Positions 1 through 11,826 of a DNA stretch of 64,000 nt are shown one piece after another. The position numbers were made by a program, and so were the translations under genes. The stretch covers positions 5,668,501 through 5,732,500 of the forward strand of contig CM032131.1 of the NCBI GenBank assembly GCA_018894105.1. The letters run 5' to 3'. Below the pieces are notes generated by a model. It made no database searches and was not told the origin of the DNA. It worked only from the letters and a program-made list of their open reading frames with translations. Each line of letters begins with the position of its first letter. Position 1 is the first letter of the stretch. Source of the DNA: Jacaranda mimosifolia. Lineage: Eukaryota > Streptophyta > Magnoliopsida > Lamiales > Bignoniaceae.

Positions 1-568
1 CCTTAATGTATAATGCAACCACAAAAGGTTTAGCAAAGGCATTTAATAAATCTTTATGCAATATGCTAAAGAGGGTTGTGTCAAAATCAAAAAGATTGGT
101 ATGAGAAAGTTGGGCAAGCTCTTTGCACATATTGAACAACTCATCAGACTGCTACTTAAGCAATTCCCAATTTTCTAGTTTATGGAGTTGAAGTTGTTAT
201 CCTTTTTTAAGATCAAATGCCTTCATTTTGTATAGCGATCTAACAGAGCCTTATTGCTAAAGATAATATTTGCCTTCGACTCGAGGAATTCGAAGTGTTG
301 GATGAGAAAAGACTTGAAGTGCAACAACAACTGGAATGTTATCAAGCATGTATGATGAGGTACTTAAGCTACTTAGCAAAAATTTGGTGTTGGCGATAAG
401 AAGGCCGATCACAAACACCCAGCGAATGGGAAGTAAATTCATGTTAAAATGGGATAGTCCATATGTGGTAAAAGAAGTCTACACTAATGGTGTTTACGAG
501 TTGGTTGATAAAGATGGACTGTGCATGGGCCCCACAAATGGCAAGTTTTTGAAGCAATGTTATACATG
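1..568 (+). pseudogene. Tat/Ogre-type Ty3/gypsy integrase, C-terminal remnant
   Basis: This is the tail of a retrotransposon integrase, the enzyme that inserts element cDNA into the host chromosome. Bases 1-250 read in shifting frames as the end of the catalytic core: a KSKRDWHEKLGKL stretch, then VYGVEVV at about 177-200. Bases 256-340 give a DEKRLEVQQQLECYQA stretch. Bases 415-560 read openly as the C-terminal fold, with KFMLKWDSPYVVKEVY followed by DGLCMGPTNGKFLK, the usual end of plant Tat/Ogre-type pol. Several frameshifts separate these blocks, so it is dead. The 5' part of the element lies outside the window. Family assignment rests on motif recognition; the exact clade is uncertain. 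Confidence 0.85.
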
Positions 569-1513
569 AAGAAGTTTCCTCCTTGATTTATGAGCCTAAA
601 CTACAAGTTACTCATGACCTGCATAAGTATAAATTGTATATGGTACCCACTATACATAATGTATGTGGTTAAATTGCTAACTTACCCCACTAAAGTTATT
701 TTGTGTGGTTAAATATTAAACACCCTATCTAGTATAAGGTGGTTAAGCAATGGATACTCTTGACCATGCATGAGTATAAACTATGAACGGCACCCCCATC
801 TTGAAAAGAATATTTACTTTGAACTACATTAATGACTTGATTCCCTTGATGGGGGTATGTAGGCAACTTGGAAGTTATTTCCCAAGTTCAATCGTATTTC
901 TAAAACAAAAGTTTGAATGGCTTATCAGGTTCATTCATATCATTGGAACAAATTTGGATGGCTTACCAAGTGAAATCATATCATTGAAACAAGTTTGAAT
1001 CACTTACCAAGCTCAATCATATCATTGGAATAAGTTTAGATTGCTTGCTAAGTTCAATCATATCATTGGAACAAGATTGGGTAGCTCATCAAGTTCAAGT
1101 ATATCATTTGAAAAACTTTTGATTGTTTTCCAAGTTCAATTATATTATTAAAACAAGTTTGGTCTATTCATTAGCTAGCCAGTTTTACTCACAAGTTTAA
1201 GTAAGTTTTTTTTTGCTGCTCAATTATTGGGGCATGTAATGCAATTTTTCTTTAAAGTTCGTCAATTTGAAGAACAGAGAAATAGTGGATAAACAAAAAT
1301 GGGGAAAGCACAAGGAGAGTTTATAAAAAGAACAATTTTTTATTGTATATGTAGTAATCAAGTGTTTTTTTACATGAATAATGAAAGCAAAAAAAGAAAA
1401 AAAAGAAAAAAAAAATGCTAAGTAGCTAAGTGCTCATGTGAGTAAATAAAAAGCTATGAGATCTTTACAAGATTCTTCAAGCAATGCCTCTATCCTCTTT
1501 AAAGCCTCAATCT
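569..1513 (+). other. Post-integrase untranslated region of the Tat-type remnant
   Basis: No gene is visible on the sense strand. Bases 815-880 hold the phrase around gatgggggtatgtaggcaac, which I know from the region after pol in many plant Tat-type elements. A 41-bp tandem array lies at 883-1172, and purine- or pyrimidine-rich tracts follow at 1209-1220 and 1385-1415. The segment links the integrase tail to the antisense frame and belongs to the same element. Confidence 0.55.
883..1172 (+). repeat. 41-bp tandem repeat, about 7 copies
   Basis: Copies built on CAAGTTCAATCATATCATTG start at about 883, 926, 967, 1008, 1049, 1090 and 1131, a spacing of 41 bp (first interval 43). Copies differ by several substitutions each. 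They sit between integrase and the antisense frame, where tandem repeats are known to arise in Tat/Ogre elements (the hypervariable 3' region described as a source of satellites). Confidence 0.9.
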
Positions 1514-2320
1514 CTATGTTAGTAAAAAATGGAGTACTTTCAAACTTTGAGATTTTCTCTCTCTTGGTGGCAACTTCTTTTGAATAATTAACAAGTTTCT
1601 TTTAGCTTTACGGAGTGATGAATTTACAAGTTCTTCCTTACTATTTAACTTAGCAAGTCGTGTCCTCAACTCTTCTAGTTGCTTAGTAATTTGGAGAAGT
1701 TCATCCTTGAGACTATTCACCTTCTTAATTCTTTCATTTTCTATTGCCCCGGTCTCAAAACGATCCTATTGTGCAAGAAAAAGTGCTTTCTCATGAACCT
1801 CTTGTATTTCTCTTTGAATTAAATTTGGCTTAACCTTTGTGTAGTTAGAAGTACCCTCAAAGAAATATTTCAATTGGTTCTCCAAAGATAATGTGTCTTT
1901 TATTTGTATTTTAATATTTGCGATCAAATCATCAATAATTGATTTTATCTCCAAAAGCTGCTCAAATGTAGTTTTCATGATTTTTTGACATTTTCATTTC
2001 CCAATAGAATTTGACTAATATCTACTTAGCTTTAGTCTTTATAACTTGAGAACAAAACTCAAAAACTTCAGTAGATGAAGCTTCAAATGTTTTTTGGGCT
2101 TATCTTTCTTGGCAAAAGCTTTCTCCTTTGCAGTTTCAGGTAATGTTACCTTTCATCATTTGTTGGAATTAACAGTATCATTGGTAGCTTGCATGTCATC
2201 ACCAAGAGGATGGGGAATGGTTGTTTCAAGCAAATTAAAAGGATTGACCCCATTTATTGAACCACCACTTCCTTTAGAAGTGATTGAAGTTGGTATTTCA
2301 AGATCTACAAGCTAAAAAAT
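1514..2320 (-). pseudogene. Antisense reading frame of the Tat-type element, coiled-coil C-terminus
   Basis: On the minus strand, 1978 down to 1514 reads in one frame with a single internal TAG at 1766-1768. It encodes a highly charged, Leu/Glu/Lys-rich protein with strong coiled-coil character (for example KDELLQITKQLEELRTRLAK). Upstream, 2315-1979 is readable in pieces but broken. The position, opposite to pol and between integrase and the missing 3' LTR, matches the additional antisense ORFs described in plant Tat-lineage elements. Function is unknown; no catalytic motif is seen. It is cut off near 2320, where Ty1/copia-related sequence begins. Confidence 0.6.
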
Positions 2321-2414
2321 GGGGGGAAGAGAGTAATACAAATAATTGGCGAATATACAAAAAAAGAAAAAAAAAAGAGAGAAATACATGCTGTATAAAA
2401 ATAACTTTACATAT

Positions 2415-2500
2415 TTTGCTAATTCATTCAAAGGTACATATGTTGGATATTAACATGCATCCATGTCTAACATAGATTGCCTTTGAAATGGGGTAATGTC
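2415..2500 (-). repeat. Short inverted copy of a segment of the downstream copia LTR
   Basis: The reverse complement of about 2440-2500 (ATTACCCCATTTCA, GGCAATCTATG, AGACATGGATGCATGT) matches LTR bases 3105-3178 closely. It lies just upstream of the copia RNase H remnant, where LTR sequence is not expected, so it records a local rearrangement. Confidence 0.6.
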
Positions 2501-2780
2501 TAACAATGTAGTATCTAGCATTACAGACCCAATAGTTGTCTTTTGTGACAGCAACGGAGCAGTTGTGCAAACAAAGGAACCAAGATCTCATCAGCGATCC
2601 AAGCACATTTTGGGGCGTTATTATTTGATCTATGAGCTCATTGATGGAGGCAACATCCGAGTGGAGAGGGTAGCCTCAGAAGAGAATATAATATATCAAT
2701 TGACTAAACCCTTATCAAGTAAAGTCTTTAAAGGACATCTTGAGAAAATGGGCTTAAAGGCTATAGGGAATTGGCTTTAG
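2496..2780 (+). pseudogene. Ty1/copia RNase H, C-terminal end
   Basis: This open stretch of 94 codons is the last part of a Ty1/copia polyprotein, the RNase H that degrades the RNA strand of the replication hybrid. Recognisable blocks in order are PIVVFCDSNGAVVQTKEPRS (copia CDNxGA motif, here CDSNGA), HQRSKHILGRYYLIYELI, VERVASEENIIYQLTKPLSS and the terminal KVFKGHLEKMGL. The first Met is not a real start; everything upstream of RNase H is missing. The stop at 2778-2780 is followed within 15 bp by a purine-rich GTGGGAGAT and the 3' LTR, the normal copia arrangement. Confidence 0.88.
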
Positions 2781-2794
2781 AGCAAGTGGGAGAT

Positions 2795-5089
2795 TGTTGG
2801 AATAGTGCCCCACAGCCAATTAGGATTGGTGTGTAATAACTACTTCAATTGTGAGACAATCTTAATTGAATGGTATTTTATAAAATGGCCGTCTTCATCT
2901 TATGCTATTTATACTTCACTTGTACTTGGTTGAAACCCTTAAATCATACAAGACTATGGGACTTGATCATATATATGATGGTGATCATGAAATAAGTCTC
3001 TAAGGTCATGATTTTAAATATTCCAAGCCATAGAATCTTATGAGAAGGGACATCTAAGATTCAAATAGACTTACACTAACAATGCATACTATAGAGGGTT
3101 GGATATTACCCCATTTCATGGGCAATCTATGCTAGACATAGATATATGGGCAATCCATATTAGACATGGATGCATGTCAGTGGGTGCTCGTTAGAAAACA
3201 AGTTCATTGAATGCCTCTCAAGAGAATCCACTAGATAGCCATAGTGACAAGTTCTCTAGCTTATGATAGTGCATATAATTATTCCTTTGACTTGAGGATC
3301 CATAATGACTTTGTGTTTAGGTCTTTATGCTTTGACTTTGCGCTGGCCGCATAGTAGGTCATTTGAGGTTTAGATTGGCTATAAGCTACTTAAACATGGA
3401 GTTTTGTGAGATCTAAGATTGGATCCGTTTCCTCATTGTTATGAAGAACGAGTGCATCTCCTATGTATTCTATAATGATCGATTCCAAGAAATCATTGCA
3501 CAAGGTAGTATAATAATTTGGAAAAGGTATTTTCAAAGTTGAGGTCATAAAGGGAATCGAACATTGGATGTAGAGACATAGCTATTGAGGTTATTAGAGA
3601 GCAAACAAATACCTTGTCCTAGGCCTCTTTCAAGTGATAAAAAACAGAAGGACCGTATTTGAATGGTGGGCATAAGCTATAATAGTTCTTCAAGATATAA
3701 TTCATTCATCCAATAGTTGAGCTCCATTGGCTTATTGCTAGACATCAACCATGGAGATTGAGTGGTCTTCAATTAATATAGATTAATTGAATAAGTTATT
3801 AGTTTAAATGAGCTTAAATTAATATGAATATTTTCATATTCAAAATATCACAAAAGAGATATGAGCTCATGTCCAATGAATGGATGAACCTAATGGGTCA
3901 CACATAAAAGCCTATGAAAATTCTTATTTGATATGAGGAATTTTCTAAGGAGTTAGAAAATTGCTTGCTTGGCGTTTTAGCCTAAGGAGAGAAAGAAATT
4001 GACTAATTATCTATAGATCATTTTTGGCTTGATTAATTTAAGTGTTAAATTAATTAAAATAATATAAGGAGTTAAATTGGACCAATTAAATTAAGGTATT
4101 AATTTAATTTGTGCCATACGACAAATTAATTAGTCAAATTAACTTAAGGAGTTAAGTTAGCTCAAGTTAACTTAAAGAGTAAAGTTAATTAACTTAAGGA
4201 GTTAAGTTAAATTAATTTAATTAAATAGAAAATTTATGTTTTGGAGGGTAATCAAATGAAAGAGTCCATTTGAATTATGCAAGTTGGCATTTCAATTTAT
4301 GAAATGAAATGCAAATGCAAATTCAAGCTAAATGTAAATTTAGCAAGTTGGCAAGTTGGCGCACATGCATGGAGAGTGTGATGGAAAAGGCTTCCATCAT
4401 CTCCTTTAAATATATGTGGCTAGCAACTTGATATGAGAATTGAAGCTCTCACATTTTCCCTCCAAAAGGTGGTATAATTCATGTGTTAAATAACCACATC
4501 CTAGATTCCCTCCTCCTTCTCTTCTCCTTCAGAAACCCACCTTCTTCCTCTCTTCTCTAGCAAAGAGTGGCAGATTGAGAGCCATTCCTAGGTATGCCAC
4601 TACTCATTAGAGGGTCCACACATGGGGAGCTTAAAGTTGGTTGATTGAAACTTCTTGTGGCCAATTTTGGTGCTTTGATTGGATGACCTAAGAGCTGTGA
4701 TTTCTCCTGATTTTCGGCTAGTAACTTGTTGTTTTGGTGGTGAAAGAGTGTTCAAATTTGCTGAATTTTGGAGGCTTGGAAGTGGAGCAACCGGATCAAG
4801 GTTGTGGAGCTTGTTGATCTTTAATTTTAGGTGTCCTTTGGGAGATCTACTTGATCCCTTTAATTCCTTCCTCAAAGGTAATTTTCAGCCTTTAAATCCT
4901 AATTTTTGGCATGTAGTTGGATCCTTGGGATGGAGATAATTAGTTTAATTTGGCCTCTTTTTTGTTTAATTTTATGGATCCTAATCTATCTTCTATCTTC
5001 AGATGGTTCTACGTGATCCTCAATATAAATTTTCACGATTTGATGTGAGCAGGGTTTCAAGGAATAAACTATATTCTTAGCCTGCAACA
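2795..5089 (+). mobile_element. 3' LTR of a Ty1/copia element
   Basis: The LTR begins TGTTGGAATAGTGCC right after the purine-rich GTGGGAGAT and, by my reading, ends CCTGCAACA, giving TGTTG...CAACA termini and about 2.3 kb. Inside, 4000-4230 repeats the phrase AACTTAAGGAGTTAAGTTA several times. A TATA-like TTTAAATATA near 4404 precedes a pyrimidine-rich leader (4495-4560), as expected for a copia promoter/R region. No 5' LTR or internal domains other than the RNase H tail are present, so no target duplication can be checked. The right boundary is less certain than the left. Confidence 0.65.
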
Positions 5090-6652
5090 AGAAAAAAAAA
5101 GGGAGAATGAGAAAATCTAAGGAAGGTCAAAATTGAAAGTTTATGGGGTATGATGTAATAAAACGGTTATGGTAATAGCTGGAATATGACAGTTGTCAAA
5201 AGATTATTGAGAGTAAAGAAAAGAGACACAGTGATTTACTGTGGTTCAGCAAGCCTACTCCATTACCTAAGTGATAACACTTAGGATTTTGGACCTACAA
5301 TTTTTTTAGAAGAAAAGCAGATACAAGATACAAAGTACCAAAAGGCTGGAACTTGCGCTGCTACAAAAGTTGACTATATGACAGTAATACACAAGTACCC
5401 ACTCAACTAAATGCAAGCAACTAAAGACTTTATAAAGTATATTGTGAGACTATTTTTTTTCTCCAAGGTTTTCTGCTTAAATAGTCTGAACAAGAGACTA
5501 TATTTTTCATATATACTTCAGCTCTATCACAAACATATAATCAGCCACTTTCCTAGTTTAATTGACAACCGTATCTTTCCTATTTAACTTTGCCAACAGT
5601 TGCTGTCTTTTGTTCTTACCATACTTGATAAATAGATTTAATATAATCAAAGAAAGATTTGTTAACGGTGACTTGCTATGTTTGATTCCTATAATCAAGC
5701 AACGACTACTTTCCATTTTGCTAACTGCAGAAAAATAGATGCGAAGCACAAGGAAAGGTAATATAATTGCAAATGTTCATTATCAAAATAATATCCAAAG
5801 GAGATCCTAACAGTCAAAATAAAATAATAAATAAATAAAACAAAGAAGGAAAATCTGAAAAAGTCTTCTATTAATTATAAGTTGCTTTGGATGTGTTGGG
5901 AAGATGGAATGATGTGAAGATTTACTTTGATTTCTTTGTCCTGCAAGGCTGCAACGAATATGAAAAATTAAAACAAAAGAAGCAAAAGAAAAGAAAAGAA
6001 AAGAATGGAGAAATGTGAGAGACAAATTTGCAGCAACTAGACCTTAAGTGAATGGGTTGATATTTGTATGAAGTTTATGAATCTTTTCTTCAAACAATTG
6101 GTGTATAGGAACAAGTAAAGAAATATGCGGCTGATTAGGAAGGTAGATGAACTCAGCAACTCTCAACTCAATTTCACCAAAGCTTGTTATAAAGCTGATG
6201 TTCGAATGGAGTTAATCTCATGAAAGGTCTTCTTTTTATAGTGTTTATTTTTGAGTTGTAATGGAGTTAGGAACTAACTACTCCTTTGAATTAATCACAA
6301 ATAATATTTTGATTTGATCATGAATCCAACTCTCAATTGGAATAGAACTCAAATTCCTTTTGGGGTGCTTAAGAAGGAAAATAATATACGAAGTTGCTGA
6401 AAAGAAAGATGGGAAGCTGAGCGAGTTACGTTATGGCTCCCATGAATCCAAGGTTTCTTGGTTAATATGGGTATTGCTATATAGATGCTGCTGGCCTGCG
6501 GATATTTTCTTTTGATACTTATTGCAGAATATCACATTGGAATAGGTCTCTCGAATCTTAAAGTAACAGCGAGGGACTCTTGACAAGTTAAAACAGCAAA
6601 CAATGCAAACTATTTTTGATGGGTCTCCGAGCAAGGAAAATAAAGAATGGAA
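5090..6652. other. Intergenic, no gene recognised
   Basis: Around 5215-5290 is a phrase (gatttactgtggttcagcaa) resembling a repeat dispersed in many plant genomes. A minus-strand open stretch at 5807-6025 begins with a hydrophobic, signal-peptide-like run, but it is short and has no recognisable domain. I see no other structure. Confidence 0.5.
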
Positions 6653-6660
6653 AGTCCCGC

Positions 6661-7125
6661 TAGGGGTATAAATGAGATGAGACGATTCATGAATAGTTCG
6701 TGCTTGACTCGATGAAAGCGCGTATTCGGTTCGATCTTGTCAAGCTTGAGTTGGGCCGAACTTGAGTTCATCAGTCAAACGAGCCGAACAGAGTATAATA
6801 ATAATAATGATTCGATTTTTTATTTTTAGAAAAATATATAACAAATTATTTAAAAAATTTATCATTATAGATTTTGTTTTAAATTTAAATGAGTTTGAGC
6901 TCATCCGAGCTTATGCGAATCAAACTTTTCTATTTTTCTATGACGACCTTGATGAAGTCAAGTTCGATAAGGCTTACGAAGCCTTTGTCTATTCCAACGA
7001 TCCGAGCTAAAGCTTGACTGTTTAGGCTCAATTAAGCTCGGTTCGAGCTCGAGCTCATGAATTAATAGAAGAGTCAAGCTTGAGTCTACTAGATTCGGGC
7101 TTGACTCGGCTCGTCTACGCCCCTA
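6661..7125. mobile_element. Non-autonomous hAT-like element (MITE) with 8-bp TSD
   Basis: The ends are inverted: the left reads TAGGGGTATAAATGAG and the right, reverse complemented, TAGGGGCGTAGACGAG, the hAT-type terminus common in plants. Flanks are AGTCCCGC (6653-6660) and ATTCCCGC (7126-7133), an 8-bp target duplication with one mismatch, as expected of hAT. The subterminal regions are rich in gctcg/cgagc and cttgac motifs in both orientations, typical transposase-binding repeats. The 465-bp body encodes no transposase; the short open frame inside is incidental. Confidence 0.88.
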
Positions 7126-7133
7126 ATTCCCGC

Positions 7134-7850
7134 AATGTATGTTTAATTAAAATTTCCTTTCCTCAAATTTGAAATTAAAGTGGAGGAGGAGTCAAGCCTA
7201 TGTTATCAAATCTAACAAAAACTCCTATTCCCACTACAAGTGCAAGTTTGATGTGGACTTTTAAAATCATATAAATATATATATGTATATATGTATAATA
7301 TGTTTATGTACATGCATGTGCCATGAATTGTAATTTTGGATGGGCTCACTAAAAGGTGATAAATTCAAGCTAGGAGTTTTTTATTATGAATTCTTTTCCT
7401 TTTTCTTCAGCGACAACTTAAAAGTGTTTTTCTTTTCTTTTGGTTTTCTTCACACCTGTAAAACAGCATCAATATTCTTTCCCTGCTTATGGGTCTTCAA
7501 GCCAAGGAATATGATGAATGGAGTTTAGTTTTTATTAGTTTTCAGTTGAATTGAAGGTGAAGATCGTGCTTTTGGCGTATAAAGCAAAGAATTACATACC
7601 TCAAATCTTGCCTTTTTTTTTTTTTTCCCCGAATAATTAACACATCATTCGCTAAGTTTTGAAATGAGGGCATTTGTAGATGGATTAATTTTGACCAATT
7701 AAAAAGTGATACTTATAAAATAATATATTAGTTATTAATTTAAAATTTTCTATTATATATTAGAATTTATTAAATTTAATTCTAAAAGATAATAGTTTAT
7801 TTTAATTAATAATTTAATATTTATTTTATGAGCAAATCAAATATTAACAA
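7134..7850. other. AT-rich intergenic, nothing recognised
   Basis: Contains short TA-repeat tracts near 7277-7300 and a poly-T run at 7612-7626. No coding or repeat structure is recognised. Confidence 0.5.
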
Positions 7851-8476
7851 GTGTCAATGGGAAGTGTCATTGCCAATCATATCAAGTCTTGTGGCTTAGC
7901 GATCTAGGGCTAATCAAGTTGCAACACATGGCATGTCTATATATGTGGACCAATGAATTCAAAAATATTTAATATTATCTCTTAATATGCACATCAAAGA
8001 GATAATTATAAAAAAAATTCAAACTATTTTGGAGTCTTTTACTAAACACCTATATAAAGGGGTGTTCAGGAACGCATATACTCACATAGACATACATATT
8101 CAAATTCAAGTTTCAAGTCTTCAAAGCTCAAGTCCAAGACTCAAGTCTTCAAGCTTTAAGTTTCTGCGGTGATGAAGTATTGCAATCACAAAGGTCCTAA
8201 ACCTCTTCAAGGCATCACTACATCAAATCCTTTGATCTCGGAGTCGAGTTCAAAGACATTTCGAAGTGTTACTTTTATCAAGTCAAATGATACTATACCA
8301 TATATCCAAGAACAAATTTCAAGCCCCTGGATCATATACTGGGAGAAGAATCAGGGGATTACTTTTGTTAGGGGATTTATTTTCTTTGATAAATTGTAAT
8401 TCTCTTTTACTCATTTAATATAAATTCAATTTGTCCATTATTTTTCTTTGTCTTGTGATTTAATTTTTGTAGACAA
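7851..8476 (+). mobile_element. LTR-like promoter segment of an unassigned retroelement
   Basis: TATATAAAGG at 8051-8060 is followed by a leader rich in caagtc/tcaag repeats (8095-8165), then a polyadenylation-like AT-rich stretch. The segment ends TAGACAACAAAATTTGGTGC near 8490, similar to the LTR end plus primer-site junction of plant LTR retroelements. A plausible 5' end is TGTCAATGGG at 7851, pairing loosely with TAGACA. No second LTR or coding domain was recognised, so boundaries and class are tentative. Confidence 0.35.
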
Positions 8477-9529
8477 CAAAATTTGGTGCAAATAGTGACA
8501 TCCTAAAAACGTTTGCCATCGACTCCCTTCGAAAGTATGTGGCATCCTGTAAAAGTCCACTATCAGCTCTCCTCGAGAGTACATGGTAATCACCCTGAAT
8601 ACAATCACTAAGGAACATCCCAGAAGACACTTATGTCATCAAGGAAAGGTGGCCTACCTCGAATCCTCACAAGAGGAAGGTGTCAATGCTTCTACACTTA
8701 AAAAAGAATCATCCAAAGGAAAATTTCCAAGTCTGGCAACTTCAGACATCATCATGCACTTGTTTCGAAGCCTCTGAGAAATCCATAAGTACGCTAATTC
8801 TCATCTCGACACTCAATCTATGCTCAACTTGAGTGCTATAATAATAACCTTTCTCCCTTGGAGAACTCTACTTTACTTAAGGTAAACCAACTTATACTTA
8901 TAATTGATCTCACTTCATGAACACCCTAAAGTACACACCGTACTTCATCACCTAAAATTCTCTAAGTCCCAGGATAACTATTGAAGGCATTGTGTCATCA
9001 CAAATCTGATAAAAAATCATGCAAATGAAAGCAACTAAAAAAACTGAAAAGAAAAGAAGATTACTCCTCTAGCGTTAGGCGCCTAGCAGTGCCAGGGTGC
9101 ATAAAGGCACCTCATTTGGGCACCCGAATGAGGTGCCCGGGAACTCCAGCAAGGGGCGCCCCCATGACTAGCACCCCTATGACAGGTGCCTAGTAGGCGC
9201 TTGGGTACCTCTGTAGTAGGCTCTTTGTAAGCATCTTTGTTAAGCGCCTCATGGATGCTTTATCTTCGAGCACTGTCCAACGTGTGTCGCAATCGGGTGC
9301 CGCTAGTATGGTGCCCTCACCTTAGCACTGATACCCAACCTTGTGTGCACACCTAAATCCAGCATTTCATACGAATGCTCATGATGCATCTTTTTCTGAC
9401 ACATCTGACGATGTGTTTATATCTTTTACTCCTCTATGAGTATGCAATATCAATAATTTATACAATTAACTATGTGCTTATTGAATGCAAAATAAAGACA
9501 CACTTAGACAATGTCACTAGCAACCACTA
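8477..9529. other. Noncoding; GC-rich island with ggcgcc/ggtgcc motifs
   Basis: No gene is seen. Bases 9070-9340 are unusually GC-rich for this window and repeat ggcgcc, ggtgcc and gcacc words. They include a perfect 11-bp inverted repeat, GGCACCTCATT ... AATGAGGTGCC (9106-9116 and 9127-9137) with a 10-bp loop. This may be internal sequence of the element whose LTR-like segment precedes it. Confidence 0.4.
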
Positions 9530-9924
9530 TAGTTAGAAAAGGTGCCAAAATTTATTCTCAATTTAAATTCTTCAAATCAATTCAAAATTCTAGTTATATT
9601 ATTATAATACTCTGTATTAACGTATTGGCTAACAAGAATCCATATTTATATTTTAATGTTCTTTAGAGAATTTATTTTCATATAAGTTAAATTCTATGAA
9701 TAAAAATCAATAAAAGACTAAATAATAAATGGTAAAATTGCTATTCATTAAAATCATATTGAAAATATTTATATATGTTCGTATATAAATATCCATATAT
9801 ATATGTATGTATATTATGTATTATATGTAAAAATGCATACATTATATATACATAGATACACATATATTTATAAATATAACCCCACCCAACTCCCATAATC
9901 CCCAAATCCTGCTGCCACTGCCTC

Positions 9925-9963
9925 GGGGGGTAGGGGTGGGGATGGGGGTAGGGTTGGGGGCTG
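9925..9963 (+). other. G-quadruplex-prone tract
   Basis: Six runs of three or more G separated by 1-3 bases (GGGGGG, GGGG, GGGG, GGGGG, GGG, GGGGG) lie in an otherwise AT-rich neighbourhood, enough for an intramolecular quadruplex. A C-rich counterpart lies in the opposite foldback arm at 10920-10975. Confidence 0.7.
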
Positions 9964-10438
9964 GTTAGCCGAGTGCGAAAGTGTGGTTTGCAAGATAAAA
10001 ATAATTTTTTTGTTTTATTTATTTATTTATTTATTTACTTTTGATGAAAAATAAATTTAATTAAGTTAAATATATTTATTTATTAGTATTATTAAGTAAG
10101 TAACTTAAAATTATATTATCTGAACTAATAAACTTAAAAAAAATTTGCTTTAAAATATTTTACTTATTAACTAAATTTAGTTAAATTATTTCAAATATGT
10201 CTATTTAACATTATTGAGCATATAAGTTAAAATTGTTAAAATTATATTGTAGAACGATAGTTTTATATTTTTTTATTTTTTTAAAATTTTTTATCTTAAT
10301 TAATAAATAAATCAACTGAATTTATTAATATTATTTTGGACATATTTATATTTAACAACATAGAGTATATAACTCAAATTTTTTAACATTATATTATTTA
10401 AGATAATAGATTTTTATTTGAACTTTTTTTTGGGAACA

Positions 10439-10611
10439 TATTTATCAAGAATTAAATATATTAAGAATTTAAAATACAAAACAATGACTTCTTGTGAAAT
10501 TAACAACTTAGTTGTAAAGACGTGTGTTTTTACAATAAGTTATCGTTAATTTTACAAGAAGTTGTTGGTTTTTCATTTTAAAATTTTATTACATTAAGTG
10601 CTTGATAAATA
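10439..10611. repeat. Central hairpin of the foldback
   Basis: The left arm starts TATTTATCAAG at 10439 and the right arm ends CTTGATAAATA at 10611. Within the arms, ACTTCTTGTGAAATTAACAA pairs with the reverse complement of TTAATTTTACAAGAAGTTG. Each arm is about 80 bp with scattered mismatches and a short loop around gacgtgtg. Confidence 0.8.
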
Positions 10612-11668
10612 TTTAAAAAAATAATTAAAATACAAGGCAAATATATTTTTTCCATTCTAATCGTAATTTTAAACTTCATAATGCTAATAAAACATAATCA
10701 TCTGAATATAATTTAATAATTTTAAATGAATAAAATAAGTAAAAAGGTAATTTTGGATAATATTAAATTAATACTTTAATAATATACAAAAATACAAATA
10801 TATTTAAAATTATTTGATTAAATTATTAGTTAGTTAAAAGTTAATCAGAAAATAAAAACAGAAAATAAAAAAAAAAAACAGAAAACAAAAATGAAAAAAG
10901 AGAAGTTATCTTTCTCTTCTGCCCGGCCAACCTCCCCACGCCCACCCCTGCGCCCCAACCCCAACCCGGGCTGGCCAAGGCGGCCAGCAGCTATGACAGT
11001 AGGATCCGGGGTGGAGGTCGGGGTGGGGTTTTATATATATTTATATATATGTATGTATTTATATATATACATAATATACATGTATATATCTCTACATATA
11101 TGTAAATATATATTATTTCAAAAGACTTTTTATAGAGGATCTTTGTGGTTTTTACTTTTTACTCTTTTATTATTTAAATTTTTTTTTTTTTGAGTGAATG
11201 TGAAATGAATAATTTATATTTTGTTGGTTTTTTCATCAATCAATCAAACTTGAGAGGTTTTTTTCATAAAAATATATCAATTTCCATTAAAATTTTAATA
11301 AAAAAATGGATGAGGTACCAAAAAGGTAAATATTATGGGACTAAAAAGGTAATTTTACTTGAAAAATATATTTCAGTAAATAATTTATTAATGCATAAAA
11401 AATTAATATATTAGTTAAATTTCTCATATAGTCATACCTATTGACAATTACATAAAGTATGTTATTTATCCTCCAATGAATAAATATGCTAAATAAGTTA
11501 TTGATTTATAAATGAATCGAATCCAATAGTAGTTTTATTTCTCAAACAATGAATTTAAATTAAATAGATATACCAGCAAACTTCAGATCCAGATATTATA
11601 AAATTATCTTTACTTATTATTTTGTATTTGTGAATTAGAACCCATACTATAAGATATCAAAAGTTATC

Positions 11669-11826
<158 letters not shown>

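Noticed and set aside
883..1172. Regular short repeats resembling a CRISPR array
   Set aside because: Units are contiguous 41-bp degenerate tandem copies without unique spacers, in a plant retroelement; not CRISPR.
5807..6025. Minus-strand frame with a signal-peptide-like hydrophobic start
   Set aside because: Short, compositionally biased (Phe/Ser/Leu), no domain, no splice context that I can support.
6762..7010. 82-codon open frame
   Set aside because: It lies wholly inside the noncoding hAT element; no transposase motif.
10891..11193. Pro-rich 100-codon frame
   Set aside because: It arises from the C-rich tract and TA repeats of the foldback arm.
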